A program made the translations under genes and the position numbers. This document shows, one piece after another, positions 10,425 through 22,616 of a stretch of 64,000 nt of DNA. Positions within the stretch are counted from its first letter, which is position 1. Each line of letters begins with the position of its first letter. Under the pieces are notes generated by a model. It was not told the origin of the DNA, did not search any database, and saw nothing but the letters and a program-made list of their open reading frames with translations. The DNA comes from Coccinella septempunctata (lineage: Eukaryota > Arthropoda > Insecta > Coleoptera > Coccinellidae): positions 22,382,856 through 22,446,855 of the forward strand of contig NC_058194.1 in NCBI RefSeq assembly GCF_907165205.1, written 5' to 3'.

Positions 10425-11549
10425 AAACGTTTTTCCATCCCCGGAAGCGATAAAATAACGAATGTTATGTTAAAGAAAAAAAAGTGGAAGGATAATGCTC
10501 CTAAACAAGAGATATAGAGGCTGGAGTACCCTAAAGGTCAGTACTTGGGCCACTTCTGTACAACATATACATTCACGATATTCCGAAGAATCCAAGAACC
10601 ATGCTAACGTTATATGCTGACGACATAGGCATAGCAACTCGACACCGCAAGCCAGAAGTAAAAGAACGAGTTCTACAAGAAACGATTGACGGAACAAATG
10701 ACTGGTGCATATAGTTGAAAATCAAGCTCAATGGATAAAAGAGCCAAGCAATATTACTACAGAAGAGAAGACTGCAACCCACAACGAATCTAGAAGTTGA
10801 CGGCGAAGAAATCGACTGGAAAAATGACGCCAAATATTTAGGAATAACGCTTGACAAAGGACTTACTTGGAAAAGTCATATCAAACAAGCAATCGACAGA
10901 ACGAAAGCAGCGATGAATAGACCCTACCCTCTGATAGGAAGAAGAAGCCACATATCGAAAGAGACAAAATGAAGATAATCAAAGCCGTTGCTAGGCCTCA
11001 ACTGACTTATGGATCAGTTGCCTGGGGTTTCGTTGCAAAGAGCCATATCAAAAAAATTCAGGCCACTGAAAACAAGCTGCGATGTGCAATATATGCACCT
11101 TGGTTTGTCAAGAATAGACAGATTTATAGGAACCTAAAATGGGAAACTATATTGGAATTCATGTACAGAAAAGCTGAGAAATTATTCGAAGCAGTGAAAA
11201 ACCATCCGAATCAAGAACTCAGGAGACTAGTGGACTACGACCCAGAGGAAGACAAAAGGATAATGCGAATTTACCGAAGGAGACCAAGAGATCAATAAGA
11301 AAGAGATTACAATAAGAACACTATCTTATTGAAAAATCCAATAAAGTGTTATCCAATAGAAGATAAACACATAAATCCTAGCACGAGAATGTGCCCGGAA
11401 CCGATATTCAAGAAGCAGTTAAGGGTTTTTAGTGGGTCTCGAGCTCAGGAGAGTGAGAATCCCCACACTTGTACCACTCAGGAGAGGGTGTTTCGTCTGA
11501 CTTGCAGATTTTCCCCCTGCTACACAACAAAAAAAAACGTTTTTCCATC
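10425..11549 (+). mobile_element. Jockey-type LINE, copy B, with 15-bp target-site duplication
   Basis: The copy carries the RT core, C-terminus and 3' UTR, ending in a poly(A) run (to 11537). The string aaacgtttttccatc occurs at 10425-10439 and again at 11535-11549, immediately after the tail: a target-site duplication bracketing the insertion. Similarity to other copies starts at about 10484 (gtggaaggataatgc). The ~44 bp between the left duplication and that point do not match the element and may be filler made at 5' integration. Confidence 0.88.
10484..11298 (+). pseudogene. Jockey-type reverse transcriptase fragment (copy B)
   Basis: The same gene as in copy A. It begins just before the GVPQG region (frame-broken) and keeps LTLYADDIG near 10605-10631, the thumb, and the C-terminal block from KIIKAVARPQLTYGSVAWG to the stop at 11296-11298. 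A TAG in the frame near 10713 and a one-base deletion near 10967 (agacaaaatgaag) break the protein. Compared with A, more of the 5' half is lost. Non-functional. Confidence 0.85.
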
Positions 11550-12805
11550 GGAGAAGGAGCTGTGTTGCTCTGAAGGGGTCAAATGAGACCGAAACAATGG
11601 TCAGCATCTGCTCTTTTTCGGTGGAACGTTATCCATTTAGGTCACCTGACGATGGCAAATTGGCTATTCAGATCGTAATACTTTTTGATATTCATATCAG
11701 TGTCTGGTATGCATCTGTATTCAATTCTTATCACTCTGAATAATGAATAAAGTTTTGTGGCCAGTTCAATTCATATGGTAACATTGGTTCATGAGAAATA
11801 ATCATACGTATAAGTTGTACCTCTCTATTACACAAATAATGATCAAGATTAATGCTAAATTGATTGAGAAATTACATATTGATGGATATTTACAGACTTT
11901 TTCCTTTGAACTACAACATTCATGCTAATTATTATCAACACAAATTATGTCCCTGATAGAAGGGGAAAAAGCCAGCGATTGCTATTCAGAATGCGAAGCT
12001 GTTCCACTAAACTTTCGTACTTTCATTTGAACTGCTAATTCCATAAAATTCATGGCAAACAATCCCAACTCAGTGTGATGTCTAAAATTGGGCCTTTGAA
12101 TCCTGCAATTCGAGCTGCAGAAGAAAGGCCTTCATTATTCCAATTGTCGAAATTGTTGGTTTCATTTCCCTTGGAACTCTTTGCAAGGTGCTTTTACCTT
12201 TCAAACACAAGCCTACGGTTTTGACAACATCTGGATTGTTCGGCTTCTGTAAGGATTTCACATCCAATCGACTCGTAAAACATTTCAAATTCTCGGTTTT
12301 GATTAACTGGGTTCAAGAAGGGTAGAGTTGACACACAAGAATGTGTGAGAGTCTTTTTGATGAGTATCCAAACAACAGCTTGGAAGTCGAGGGGTAAGGA
12401 CGATTTAAAAATTTCAAACTAGGAGCGGCAAAGACTACTGTAGAAATTTCATTGCTATGTGAAACAAATTTTTGACTCTAATGCCGACTTTCTCTGACCT
12501 ATGTAAGGTAGGTTCAAGAAAAGATTATAGAGTAGAATGAAACGGAGCGACTAAAGTGATGTGAGCGCCATCTGCGTTTCAAATGTGTTTTTAAGGCCCT
12601 AAGACTGGTTGAAATATTAATTCGAGGGACATTTGCAGAAAAATATGAAATTCTGTGAGATTTCAGATGGCCATTTCAAAGAGGTTTCGAATGTTTTGAT
12701 TCTCGTACTGCCTTTTGTTCATCAAGCTCGTTCTAGTTGCTGATTATTGAAATTTGTGTCTAATTTCTTGGTGAAAACCTCAAAATATCGTTCGAAAATT
12801 ATTGC
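11550..12805. other. No gene recognised
   Basis: AT-rich unique sequence. The minus-strand frame at 12082-12288 has no domain. The sequence leading into 12806 may belong to the element or gene that carried the THAP domain below, but nothing identifiable remains. Confidence 0.55.
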
Positions 12806-13065
12806 ATGGTGAAGAACTGTCGATCAAATAAAACGAATCTCACTAAGGAAAATGGGAATGTCAGTATTGAAACTGGTAACATGTGACTCGGGCATTCATT
12901 GATTTTTATTTCCATTGCTATGAAGTGCATTACATTTTCAGGGCGTAAAGGCCTGCAAACACTACTGACTACATCATGTGTAATGAGCATTTTAGTGTAA
13001 ATCAATTGAGAACTGTTCATACACGTAAATTGTTGTATGCAGGAAGCATCCCTTGCATGAAGTTC
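12806..13065 (+). pseudogene. Decayed THAP-type zinc-finger domain
   Basis: THAP domains are DNA-binding C2CH zinc fingers found in P-element-type transposases and many host proteins. Here a start-like MVKNCRSNKTN (12806) stands where a THAP domain normally begins, with the first cysteine present but the spacing to the second lost. At 12979 the frame gives CNEHFSVNQL, then RKLLYAGSIPCMKF, matching the typical C-x2-H-F ... RK-L-x-x-G-x-I-P end of the domain. Between them lie stops and frame changes. Whether the parent was a THAP-bearing transposon or a gene copy cannot be told. Confidence 0.5.
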
Positions 13066-13784
13066 ATTAGGGGAAATCATGACTTTCATACGTCCATTCA
13101 AAGATTCTCAATTGCTATTCCTTCAATATATGTATTCAGAAATGCAAAGGTTTTATTGGTTTCGTTTTGGGTATCGAGTGAATGTCAAATTGTTGTTTGT
13201 TTTTTAGAAAGTCAAATTTGTATGAAACCTGCTGTGGGAGTTTTGTTCATTCATTGATCAATTTGTAAATTGTATTGTAAAGAAATTATGAAGAAACTAT
13301 ACTGACGGGCTAACATACATGTCTTGCATACCTCAGTGAGGTTTTTTTAATTGAGGTTCTGAAAATTCTGTAAATAATATGTAAATAACTGAAATGTGTA
13401 TGGTATAATGGTTTATTGGATATTGGCTCATATCAATTTCTGATATGAATTATACAAATTCAACTGAGTTTATCAATTCAAAGCAACGTATTGAACAGAA
13501 ATAATAAATAATTTGTTGTCCCTAATTTCAAATATTTGTGAATTTTTTATAAATTGCAATAAAAAATATAGCACACCCGACAGCGATTGATTCCGAAGAA
13601 TTTTCAGATAAAAACTATAATAACATCCTGATCACAAAACAAAACCATACTTTTGTTTTGTCGCTAAGGATGTTTGTTTTCTGGTCTCAACAAAATCGAT
13701 ATTAAAATTCAATACAAGGAATATAATTCGCCCCCTCAATCATAAAATAGAAAACTGTTATTAAACAGTTTTTTCTACAAGCGT
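13066..13784. other. No gene recognised
   Basis: AT-rich, with an open plus-strand run through to 13257 that continues out of the THAP-like block without recognisable features. No repeats noted. Confidence 0.55.
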
Positions 13785-14235
13785 GCGCGTTCAACCTTTT
13801 TCCCGCACGCATTCCAAGTTGCAAAGAGTCACTTTCCCAAAACGTGCGGGAAAAACGCCTGCTATTTCTTTCCCGCACGCAAATGCGTGCGGGAATGGAT
13901 TAGCAGGGGTTTTTCCCGCACGCAAATATTATAGAGTAAATTAAATTCTATCATGTTTCTATGCATAGAACGTCAACGATGAGAAACCCATAGTAATGAC
14001 ATGCAGAATTACGTCTGTCATTATATATGAATTAATAAAATGAGATATGATCTGTTTCGTGAAATGGATATATTTATATATTTCAAGCGCTTGTAGAAAA
14101 AATATTGTTCCTAACTCTTGCGTAAAGTGTCTTGCCCGCACTCAACTGCTTACCCGAACTCTGCTTCGCATCGTTCGGGCAACGGCAGTTTCGTGCGGGC
14201 AAGTATCACTTTCCGCACTTGATAGGAAAATAACT
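13785..14235. repeat. V-family repeat copy V2, GC-palindrome rich
   Basis: The copy contains many occurrences of cccgcacgc, gtgcgggaa or their complements, on both sides of an AT-rich centre: near 13800, 13845, 13870-13895 and 13915 on the left, and 14130, 14190 and 14210 on the right. The left and right portions are in part inverted relative to each other. It matches V1 almost end to end apart from W. No open frame. It is probably a foldback-type non-autonomous element or a palindromic satellite-like unit; the precise ends are uncertain. Confidence 0.6.
13870..13895. repeat. Perfect 12-bp inverted repeat, 2-bp loop
   Basis: The arm ttcccgcacgca is followed by aa and then the exact reverse complement tgcgtgcgggaa. 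It would form a very stable hairpin or cruciform. It sits inside repeat V2; the corresponding place in V1 is eroded (tttcccgtatgcaggag). Confidence 0.9.
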
Positions 14236-15645
14236 ATTTTCTGTATTGACAGTACATTTTTAGCGCCACTTCATTGTCAAATGTGTTTTCACTGATCAAA
14301 ATTTAGTCGGTTTTTAGTACTAGGGATATGAGGGCGTTTCCTATCTTTCTGCTCTATGATCTTTGCCATAATTATTTCAGTGATTGCTATGGTAACTGCT
14401 ATAGAAATCAGAGAAATAAGTGAGCCTTGAAATGTTGAGCCTGCCTCGAATAAGTCGGTGTTAACGGCCATTAGAAACATCCAATTCCTAGTTTATGTGA
14501 TTTTGTGATATATGACGCATGTCCTTAGTAAGAAATGATTAGAATTTCAATTACATAGGGTCTAAATTTTAAAAGTGGGTCACGAGAACTCACTGATTGA
14601 GTCCCCTGGCTCTAAACTATTCTCCAATTCTAAGTTTGAAACCTTTCTATACGTGAACTTTCAATTTCTTTCAAACCCCTCTCCGGGGTAAATTGAAAAT
14701 ACATCAAATGCAGCGGTGTTATATTTCTTTGACTCCGGTACCTTTCAGGCGGAATATGAGTTTCTGATTTCACCGTATTTTCACGATTTCCATTCCAGGA
14801 ATTCATCTAAACGCGAAGACTGTCATTCGCGTAGCGTGTTGCGCTTGGGTACTCTATTCGAATGAAAATTTCAGCGTTATCTCAGTTGAACTCATACAAG
14901 ACATGAAATATCTATAAATCAAATCATCGTGTGCTCTCCCGGCATCGAACCGTCTCCGCACTTCATTCAGCAAAGTGCCACCCATTCCCTTCCTCATCGG
15001 AGCAACTTTCATTCATTTGTAATTCGGCGTATTCTTTCGATGCTTTGATCTTCCACCTTTGCTGGAATTCCGAGAGGTATTTGTTGCTGAGCCCGACTGA
15101 ATGGATGTTTTTTATCTATATAAGTATTTCAGTAGCATTAGTTTGAAATCCTGAAGTAGGTATTAATCAATCTATTTGGGATAAAATGATAAAGTTAAGT
15201 GATGCATTGATTCAAATACGATCAAAATTATGCTACCAATTAACAGTCCATTATCTATGTTTAATGAAAGCAGTCGATCGGCCATGAAAATTTGAGACAC
15301 GAAGTGTTCATTTTTCAAATTGTGTTTCCAAATTTGTCGTTGCAGATCTTTTCTGAAAATGGAATTCTCATCATGGGTTTCCCAATAGAAGGAATTTTTT
15401 TGTCATCCCCTTCACTCAATATCTTCCTGATTCTGGAAAGATGGGGTAGGTAAATGGTGATATTTCGTTTTATTGAAAACATTTTTCTAGGATCTGCGGA
15501 AGAATTTTTAAAAATTGCATGTTAAATACATCAGAAGACAAAAAATAGACCCATCCAACAATTACGCTTTGAAAAGTGAATTAATAAATTTTTAGAATAA
15601 AAACGAAGTGTCAGATGTAATGAAATAAAAATGGAAGGACAATAG
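14236..15645. other. No gene recognised
   Basis: AT-rich unique DNA. No domain in the short frames at 14289-14480 (minus) or 14931-15146 (plus). No repeat found. Confidence 0.6.
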
Positions 15646-17287
15646 TTGGGGAGCCCAAGAGGGAAATTCGGAATTTACTCGAACGTGTCAGATTAATTTA
15701 AGGGGAGATACCTTGGACCCTGTAGGGTACCAAAAATTAGACTTGTATATAGGGAGAATTATCTAGGACAGCCTGTCAGAATAGTAAAAAAAAAGCGATC
15801 ATTGTACATATTCGAGCGTGTCAGATTAAGATATATTTGGGTAATTATATGTTGAAAAGTATATATTCTCTCAATTTGACAATTTGAGCGTGACGAAAAT
15901 ATGCGGAAGGGTGCCCAACTTGCAGAAAAAACGTCACTTGTACATTCTCGAGCGCGGTGGCTTTTTTCCTTATATGCAGGTTAATGATTCAGATTAACGA
16001 AAAAACTATAATCCGACAGTTTCAGCAAGCCGAAACAATAAAAATTGACCATAAAGGTCACTAAAATCAGTTTTTTCGAATTTCTCCTCTTATGGGCTTC
16101 ATATTGTTTTCGCATTCATTATAAAAGTTGTAGGACATAACATTTTCTACAAATTTTGTCGGAAGCAATTTTTTCTACGTTTGAACGTTTTTGAGATATA
16201 TGGCGATGAATGTACATTAGACTGGGTTTCTACATTGACCTTGGCCTTTCGCGTGTATGGATAGCTGCTCGCCCTTATCGCCCTCTAACTCGAAAACGGT
16301 TTAGAGTATGTAAAATTGTTTCAGATGAAAGTTGTATAGAATTTTATTATCTACAATGAGTACAGAAAGAATGAGAGGAAGAGGAAGGGAGATATTAAAA
16401 AAAAATGCCTTGTTATCATCTTATTCAAACTGTCGGATTAAGAAAACCCTCTTGATTATTGTCAGATTAATGGGTTCACACGTCTGCAACACCGGTGTTG
16501 AACAGCTGTATCAAAATCTGACACGCTCGAGTATGTACAAGTATAGTTCATTCAAGAATTATTGACATCTCGGGTGGCTATGGAAAATCAAATTTAAGTT
16601 GGTAATAGCCCACAAGTTAAAATTTTGTGTTGCGGAATTCAGGTTGGTATTGTGAATAAACAGTAATCTATAGACCTATTACATGTGAATCTATGCACTG
16701 ACCGACGATAATTTGAATTTTGTACTGCTCTTTATGTTCTCAATTCAACATGGTACAAATTGCAAACATAATTTTACCAATTTTAAATGCTGATTAAGTG
16801 ATTAATATGCTCTAAATTTGAATATCTCTTTCTTTCAAATACTTTTCTAGGTTATATTCACATATTCCTGTTCTGTGATTGCAACTATAAAAATTATTGA
16901 CCAGATATCAAACTGCGACTGGACTTTCAAGACCGACCGGGATGTCTATCTGTGATCTTGCGTCACATTCGAATTGTCAGTCCCTTGAAAAGTAGCTCTT
17001 TTTGGGCCCAATTAAATCCCTCTAAAAATCTGACACGCTTGAAAAAAAAGTTTTTTTGCCATTTTCAACTCTTCCGTACGCCTAGCCCCACCACGCAAAC
17101 TGTCAGATTAACATGGATTTATTATAAGAGGCACGTAGGGTATATACAGTATCTTAGTCTGGCACTGTCGAGTATGACGATTTTTTTTACATCTTTGAGA
17201 ACCTGCAGACGCTTTCCCCACCGCTGAAAGTGCATGCATCATAGAACCTTTTTATCTTTCTACCACCTGATCTTCGAAATGCACTAG
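15646..17287. mobile_element. S-family element, copy S1 (right end truncated)
   Basis: Starts with ttggggagccc at 15646. Carries the S motif CGAGCGTGTCAG or variants at 15680, 15813 and 15949 (plus) and at 16518, 17030 and 17159 (minus), so motifs point inward from both arms. The centre (about 16080-16440) is a degenerate inverted repeat: cattataaaagttgtagg has an inverted partner in aaagttgtatagaatttta. The right arm matches S4 in reverse up to about 17287 and then stops, so the terminal ~60 bp are lost. A ~380-bp insertion at 16563-16945 interrupts it. No transposase. Confidence 0.75.
16563..16945. mobile_element. Probable MITE inside S1
   Basis: Alignment of S1 with S3 and S4 shows extra sequence between tatgtacaagta (to about 16550) and cttgcgtcac (about 16957). 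The extra sequence has short inverted ends: gacatctcgggtgg on the left and, in reverse complement, gacatcccggtcgg on the right. Inner sequence is AT-rich and non-coding. Exact ends and target duplication are not certain. Confidence 0.45.
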
Positions 17288-18270
17288 ATCACTAGATCAC
17301 TCTTACTGGCATTGAATCAACATTCATATTTTGAAATTCAAAAAAGCCTTCATATTCGACCCGTTAAATGTTAGGTTTTAGAGTATTTCATTCATTATAT
17401 TCAATAATAAAATGGGCACAAACATAAAGAAAACTTGTTGATCAAAAACCAGATAGAATTCATAAATATCTGAAATTATATAGCCCTATTCGAAAATCCA
17501 CATAAAATTCGCATAGAAAATTCCCACATCTCCGGCAACACTAAACTAGCCGGATTCTTCCCCTACATGTAACAATAAACGCTATTTGCTAGTTATTATT
17601 TCTCCGTGAGTAAACTTGCGTAAACCTATCAACGTTTCAGTCCTTTGGGGTTGTTCTCCCCTACTTCTAACCCTCCTTGCTAACAATATGTTTCCTATAT
17701 CAAATAACACATAACGCTTACACTAGAGGGGTGAAATTTGATTTGACGACCGCACCACATGAAAACCGTGACCTAGTCCTTTGCTCGGGGGTTTATGCTT
17801 TGACTCATTGTCATTCGATATACCCTCGAAATGATAGACTTGTACCAACTGAGGCATTGCCATTTCAATTATTATATCCCCGGCGTACCCCTTGGGACCA
17901 GGTATTGATTTTTTATTCTGGATCGACTCCAATTCTGAATATTATTATGCTACTTGTCCAGGAGCCTCATTAAATTTATAAAAAAATAATTCAATTGGAA
18001 AATTCATTTTCCTTGTAATACAATTTCCTTTTATTCGTCAATTTATTGCTAGTTCGTGAAAACCATGCAACAGCTCCGACTATAGGTAGTTACAAAGCGA
18101 GTCTTAAACTTGTGAATAAAGTGAATCAAAGACAGTTTTTTTGGTGCTATTATTCTAAGAAACATTTGGTATTCCTCAGGCGACGCTTGGCAGACATAAT
18201 CTCAACATGAACAACACCTTGGAGAATAAGATTTAGGAATATTCAAAAAAATATTCACAACTGAAATTGA
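17288..18270. other. No gene recognised
   Basis: AT-rich. The plus frame at 17677-17973 and its minus-strand shadow show no domain. The last ~170 bp may be the more decayed upstream part of the transposase relic that becomes readable at 18271. Confidence 0.5.
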
Positions 18271-19005
18271 GCGTGTGGAAGAGCTACAACTGTTCAGAGT
18301 GCAAGTAATGGCTTTGAAAAGACAGGCGTATCGCCTAGCAATCCTGATATTTTTTCAGGTTACATGTTTGAACCTGTAGAAACCACAAATATTCCGTTGA
18401 ATAAGGAGGATATTGCAGACATCACACCTAAACTTATTCCCAGCTCAAATTAGTCATCAACTGAATGTCTCAACAATTCTTCAATCCAAAAAGATCCGAG
18501 TGAACATGTTGAATTTATTTTACATCCAACAGCAACAAATGTCGATAAAGCAAATTCCTCACAAAACACAAACATCACCAATGCTGATATTTTAGTTATC
18601 CTTTCTGATGTGACGAACCTAAATTCAGAAGAAAGTATAGAGGAGAGTCTAATGCAGTTGTGGTGGTATCCAGTTGCCACTATTTCGCTAGCACCCAGGT
18701 CCAGTTCATTCGGAACCAAGGAAAAACAAAATCTAAACCAGGCAAAAGTGATTGGCTTTCAAGTTCTTCTCCAAATATGCAGGAAATTATTACTGAAAAT
18801 AGACCAAAGGATCCACCGGCAGTTAAAAAGAGACAAGTGAAAAAAATTGTGATGACGATTAAAGGAATAAGGCTGATACCAAAAACACTTCTTCATCAGA
18901 AAAGAGATTGAGACCATCGAGGCACATAGTACAATTGCTCAGATAGATGATAGCTCAGGAAGCGAAAGTTATGCGAGATGAAGAAGACTAGGAAAGCGAT
19001 TGTGC
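18271..19005 (+). pseudogene. Pogo/Tigger-like (DDE_1) transposase C-terminal remnant
   Basis: Around 18305 the plus strand reads NGFEKTGVSPSNPDIFSGYM, the signature that follows the DDE core in pogo/Tigger/jerky-like transposases (usually NGF-x-KTG-I-x-P-F-NP-x-I-F). A stop follows at 18450-18452. Further decayed tail features are a basic stretch (VKKRQVKKIV, about 18820) and RDEED-stop-ESDCAYYS ending at about 19005, resembling the cysteine-rich end of these proteins. The catalytic core upstream is not readable. The tail is cut off at the TA where M4 begins, so M4 probably inserted into it. Confidence 0.55.
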
Positions 19006-19008
19006 TTA

Positions 19009-19892
19009 CTACTCTGAAAAAAAAGTATCGGGAAATTTGAAATAAGGACCACAAATATTAAACTTCTTCAATACTTATTGAATCTCCTTCAAAATATGCT
19101 CCATTTGAAGCGATACACATGTGCCAACGTTTTTTCCAATCATGAAAACATTTTTTATAGGCGCTTTCAGTGCTGGCCTTCAGTTCCTGCTGCGAATTTT
19201 CTTTTATAGCGTCTATGGAGTCAAATCTGGTTCCCCGGAGCGGTATTCCAGTCTGAAGAAAAGAAAAAAGTCACACGGAGCTAGATCAGGCGAATAAGGT
19301 GGCTGGTCGATGGTATTCATCGAGTGTTTGGTCTTAAAATCGTTAATCATCGTGGCTCGATGAGATAGTGCATTATCGTCATGCAAAATCTACGAATTGT
19401 TTTGACACAAATTACGATGAATATTTTCACGCAAACGTCCCAAAACAGTTCAATAGAAGTTTTTATTCACCGTTTTGACGTTATCGTTGGTTGAAGAGGT
19501 CGACGGTCGTCCTAAACGAAGCAAATCTTCGACGATCTCCCGACCGTTTTTAAAAACTTTGTACCATTCGTACACTTGGGTTTTCGATAAAACAGAGTCT
19601 CCATAGGCCTTTTCTAGCATTCGCAACGAGTCAGCACACGAAATTTCGTTCGAAACACAAGATTTGAGACAAACTCTTTGTCCAATTTTTTTTTTCATTG
19701 TAAAATTCGCAGACTACCACTGAGGTCGATTGGTTTCAACAGCTGTCGTAAACAAACTAGTCGACAGACCACGCTCATGTTTGGCATAGTAATTAAGGAC
19801 AGTCCTACCAACATACAGAAACTTCAAATACTTAAAAATACTCAACGCGGGCAATTTAAATGAGAATTTCCGGATACTTTTTTGTCAGAGTG
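19009..19892 (-). mobile_element. Mariner M4, internally deleted
   Basis: Inverted termini: left actctgaaaaaaaagtatcg then gaaattt; right, in reverse complement, actctgacaaaaaagtatcc then gaaattc. TA flanks both ends (19007-19008 and 19893-19894). The element is ~880 bp, shorter than a full mariner, because the middle of the transposase gene is missing. It belongs to a different mariner lineage from M1-M3. Confidence 0.85.
19052..19698 (-). pseudogene. Mariner transposase, catalytic centre deleted (M4)
   Basis: On the minus strand the N-terminus reads MKKKIGQRVCLKSCVSNEIS through KTQVYEWYKVFKNGREIVED and GRPSTSSTNDNV (19698 to about 19465), the helix-turn-helix half of a mariner transposase. 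It then jumps directly to LGRLRENIH, ILHDDNALSHRA and QPPYSPDLAPCDFFLF (about 19280-19400), and after a frameshift reaches KKCFHDWKKRWHMCI. The block with the first catalytic aspartate, and the region up to the second, is missing between NVKTVN and LGRLRE. HDDNA and APCD remain. Typical deletion derivative that could be moved only by another copy's enzyme. Confidence 0.85.
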
Positions 19893-19894
19893 TA

Positions 19895-22616
19895 CATTCA
19901 AATCAATGATTTCTTTTCTCGTTTTAAGGCCGTTGAGGGTTGGTTACAATGTAGGATTTGTTCTCATTGGGTTCATGCTTCATTGGCTGATCTCCCAAAG
20001 TCTACCAAACGATATACTTGTTAATTGTGTTTTTCATATTTTAGTAATTATATCTTTACTTTGTATTTCATTTTGTTCGTACTATATGGACGAAATATAT
20101 TTTATTATAATTCCTACTTAATCAAAAGTTTTTGTTGCTCATAGTCTATGAACCTTAAATGAGTAAAAACCAATGAAACCGATCAAAATAACGTTAAATG
20201 AATAAATATGATTAAAAAACAAAACACAATGTCATTTTGTCCGTACTTCCCCTACAACCACAGCCTTCTTTAAGAGCTGTATTCCTCCAAACCCTACGGA
20301 GGCCCAAGTAGCGGTGAATTCATTCGTTCAAATGGAATCCCGTCGAATCATCTGAAATATTTCCATCTTCATTCGGCACCGCAGGAATCCCTTTCGAATT
20401 GTTTTATCCGGGCATAAATCGAACGTCTTCTTCAGTATTCGAATTCATCCTGACATATCTCAAAAATCCTTGCTGAAACCCCAATTACGACCTTGTCTTA
20501 CCTTCTTCCCATTCCACCCGCCCTCCTTATTCAATTCGCCGAAATCTAAGTGTGCCGCGGAAGTCAGAAATCGAAAGATATTGACATTTCCTAGCCCACC
20601 CCGCTGATGAGGAATATACTTTGGACGCCGCTTCGTGCATTGTGGGGCGACCAAATTTAATGTTGCGCGAAAATGACAACGTTCTTCATGTTACAAAAGG
20701 TCTGGGACCCTTTGTGTAAATGTCATTTCATAAATTACTATGTATAGGGAACCGTGGGGGACGTAGACAGTGTGGGGGTTGAATGCATTCGGTACCGGAA
20801 TTAATTAGAAGACATTCTCATGATTGAAGATTTTATAGTAATACGATTCCTTCTTGTTAATTCAGCATTAAAATTCTCTTAGATCTCGTTAAAATGGAAT
20901 TTGGAAAAAAAGTTATAAGAACTAGAAAATCACGTTTCAATTGAAAATTTTTCAAGTCCACAATTTACATGAATTTCGAATGGATCGTCGTATAATGTTT
21001 TACAATTTTCTGCTGTTTTCTTCTGTAGAAAGGTTCTGCCTAAGTATTTCAGTAATAGGAATAAATCACAGAATATTTTTATTGATTCTGTATAAATATT
21101 GAATTGATTTGGTCATTACTGAAAATCCATAACTAAACTAAATACATGAATTACATGAAAATAACTATTGGACAATTTATCAAATTTCAATTCACCTATA
21201 AAAAGGCAAGATATTTCCTTCACAACATTCTACCGTTAAAGCTCCATCAAAGAAAATAAATCCTAGAATTTGCCTTTGACTAATACATACCGAACTCCAT
21301 TTTTTTTTATGCTACAAGGGTCGGTTATCAACCTCTTCAAATTTCTAATAAGATGTGTCAATCTTTGTGGAAACAAATGGTATCCTTTCTTTCAAAATCG
21401 TGTGGCATATATGCAAACGAATACTCAAGTCACTTGAGATAAAACCCGAACAGAGGTTAATGGAGTTTCTGTCATCATATTTTCATTATTGCTGAATAAC
21501 TCTGGGGTTTTTTTCTTTAGTCAACTACTTCCTTCTTTGCTTTTGAACATACCTGTTCCATTACTTGGACGTCTGTTTGTAGAAATTATGTTGAAATATT
21601 CCGTGACAGAGAGAGATCTATAGATATGGGTCAAGTTAATGAAAGCTTGTTAACAAGATAGTTATTTTCGAAAACCGATTGTAATTTCCATTATTTAATG
21701 TCAGCAATTGGATTTAATTGCAGTTTGTGTGTTATTATTCCGCCAGAACTGTAGATTATTCCAATAAAATGCAAAAATCGCCCATTCGATCATACAGTTT
21801 TATTTTTATTTCGGGTTCCCGAGCTATGTCACCAGTTTTATGCATATCGGTGAACCTGACAATCTCGGTTATGTGCCATACGCTACTTTTAACTTGTTCA
21901 ATTTTGCATTGAGCCGATCATATTGGGTAATTGTGATTGTCCAGCTTTCAGCATTAGATACAGACAGAGTTGGGCAAAATACATACTTCGGTTGAAATAG
22001 GGATTATAAAATGAGAAAAACAAAATATTTTTGAAACGTATAGGTATGTAAAATACGGTAAATATGAATTTCAAATATAAATTAGAAAGTACAGGCAGGT
22101 GTTTCAATGAAACATTATGTATATAGAAAATAACTCATCGATCACAGCTTATATTAATAAGTAAAAAACACAAGATATTAGAATCGACTATCAGACAAAC
22201 ACCAATTATATGAGTAGTGAATTTGAATATCCATTCTGAAATAAAATAACAGTAAGATGTCTAAAAACATCTCAAATAACAGGATAAATTGATACACAGA
22301 ATCTCCTTGGAAATCACAGAAATATCAATGACAATTGGCAAAATAGCTGACAATTTGACATCAGTACATAGATGCAGAGTCGCAAATTTTGTGAACTGAC
22401 AGTTATAGAATTCTCTGTGGCTATTTCGATCACTGAAGATATCGAACGCTATTTACTGTAGATCTCATGCCAACAACTGGAAATGCGAAGACAATAATCA
22501 GAAAACAGAAATTAGAGATCAGAGGCGTCGCTACAATTTTGGAGGTTACATTTTTTGTATAATTCTTGATTTTATGTATGAGAAGATATTCACCTTGTAT
22601 ATAAAGGCACATCATG
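19895..22616. other. No gene recognised (2.7 kb)
   Basis: AT-rich unique DNA. A moderately GC-richer patch at 20250-20700 carries a 64-codon minus frame without a domain. No copies of the window's repeat families were found here. Confidence 0.6.
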
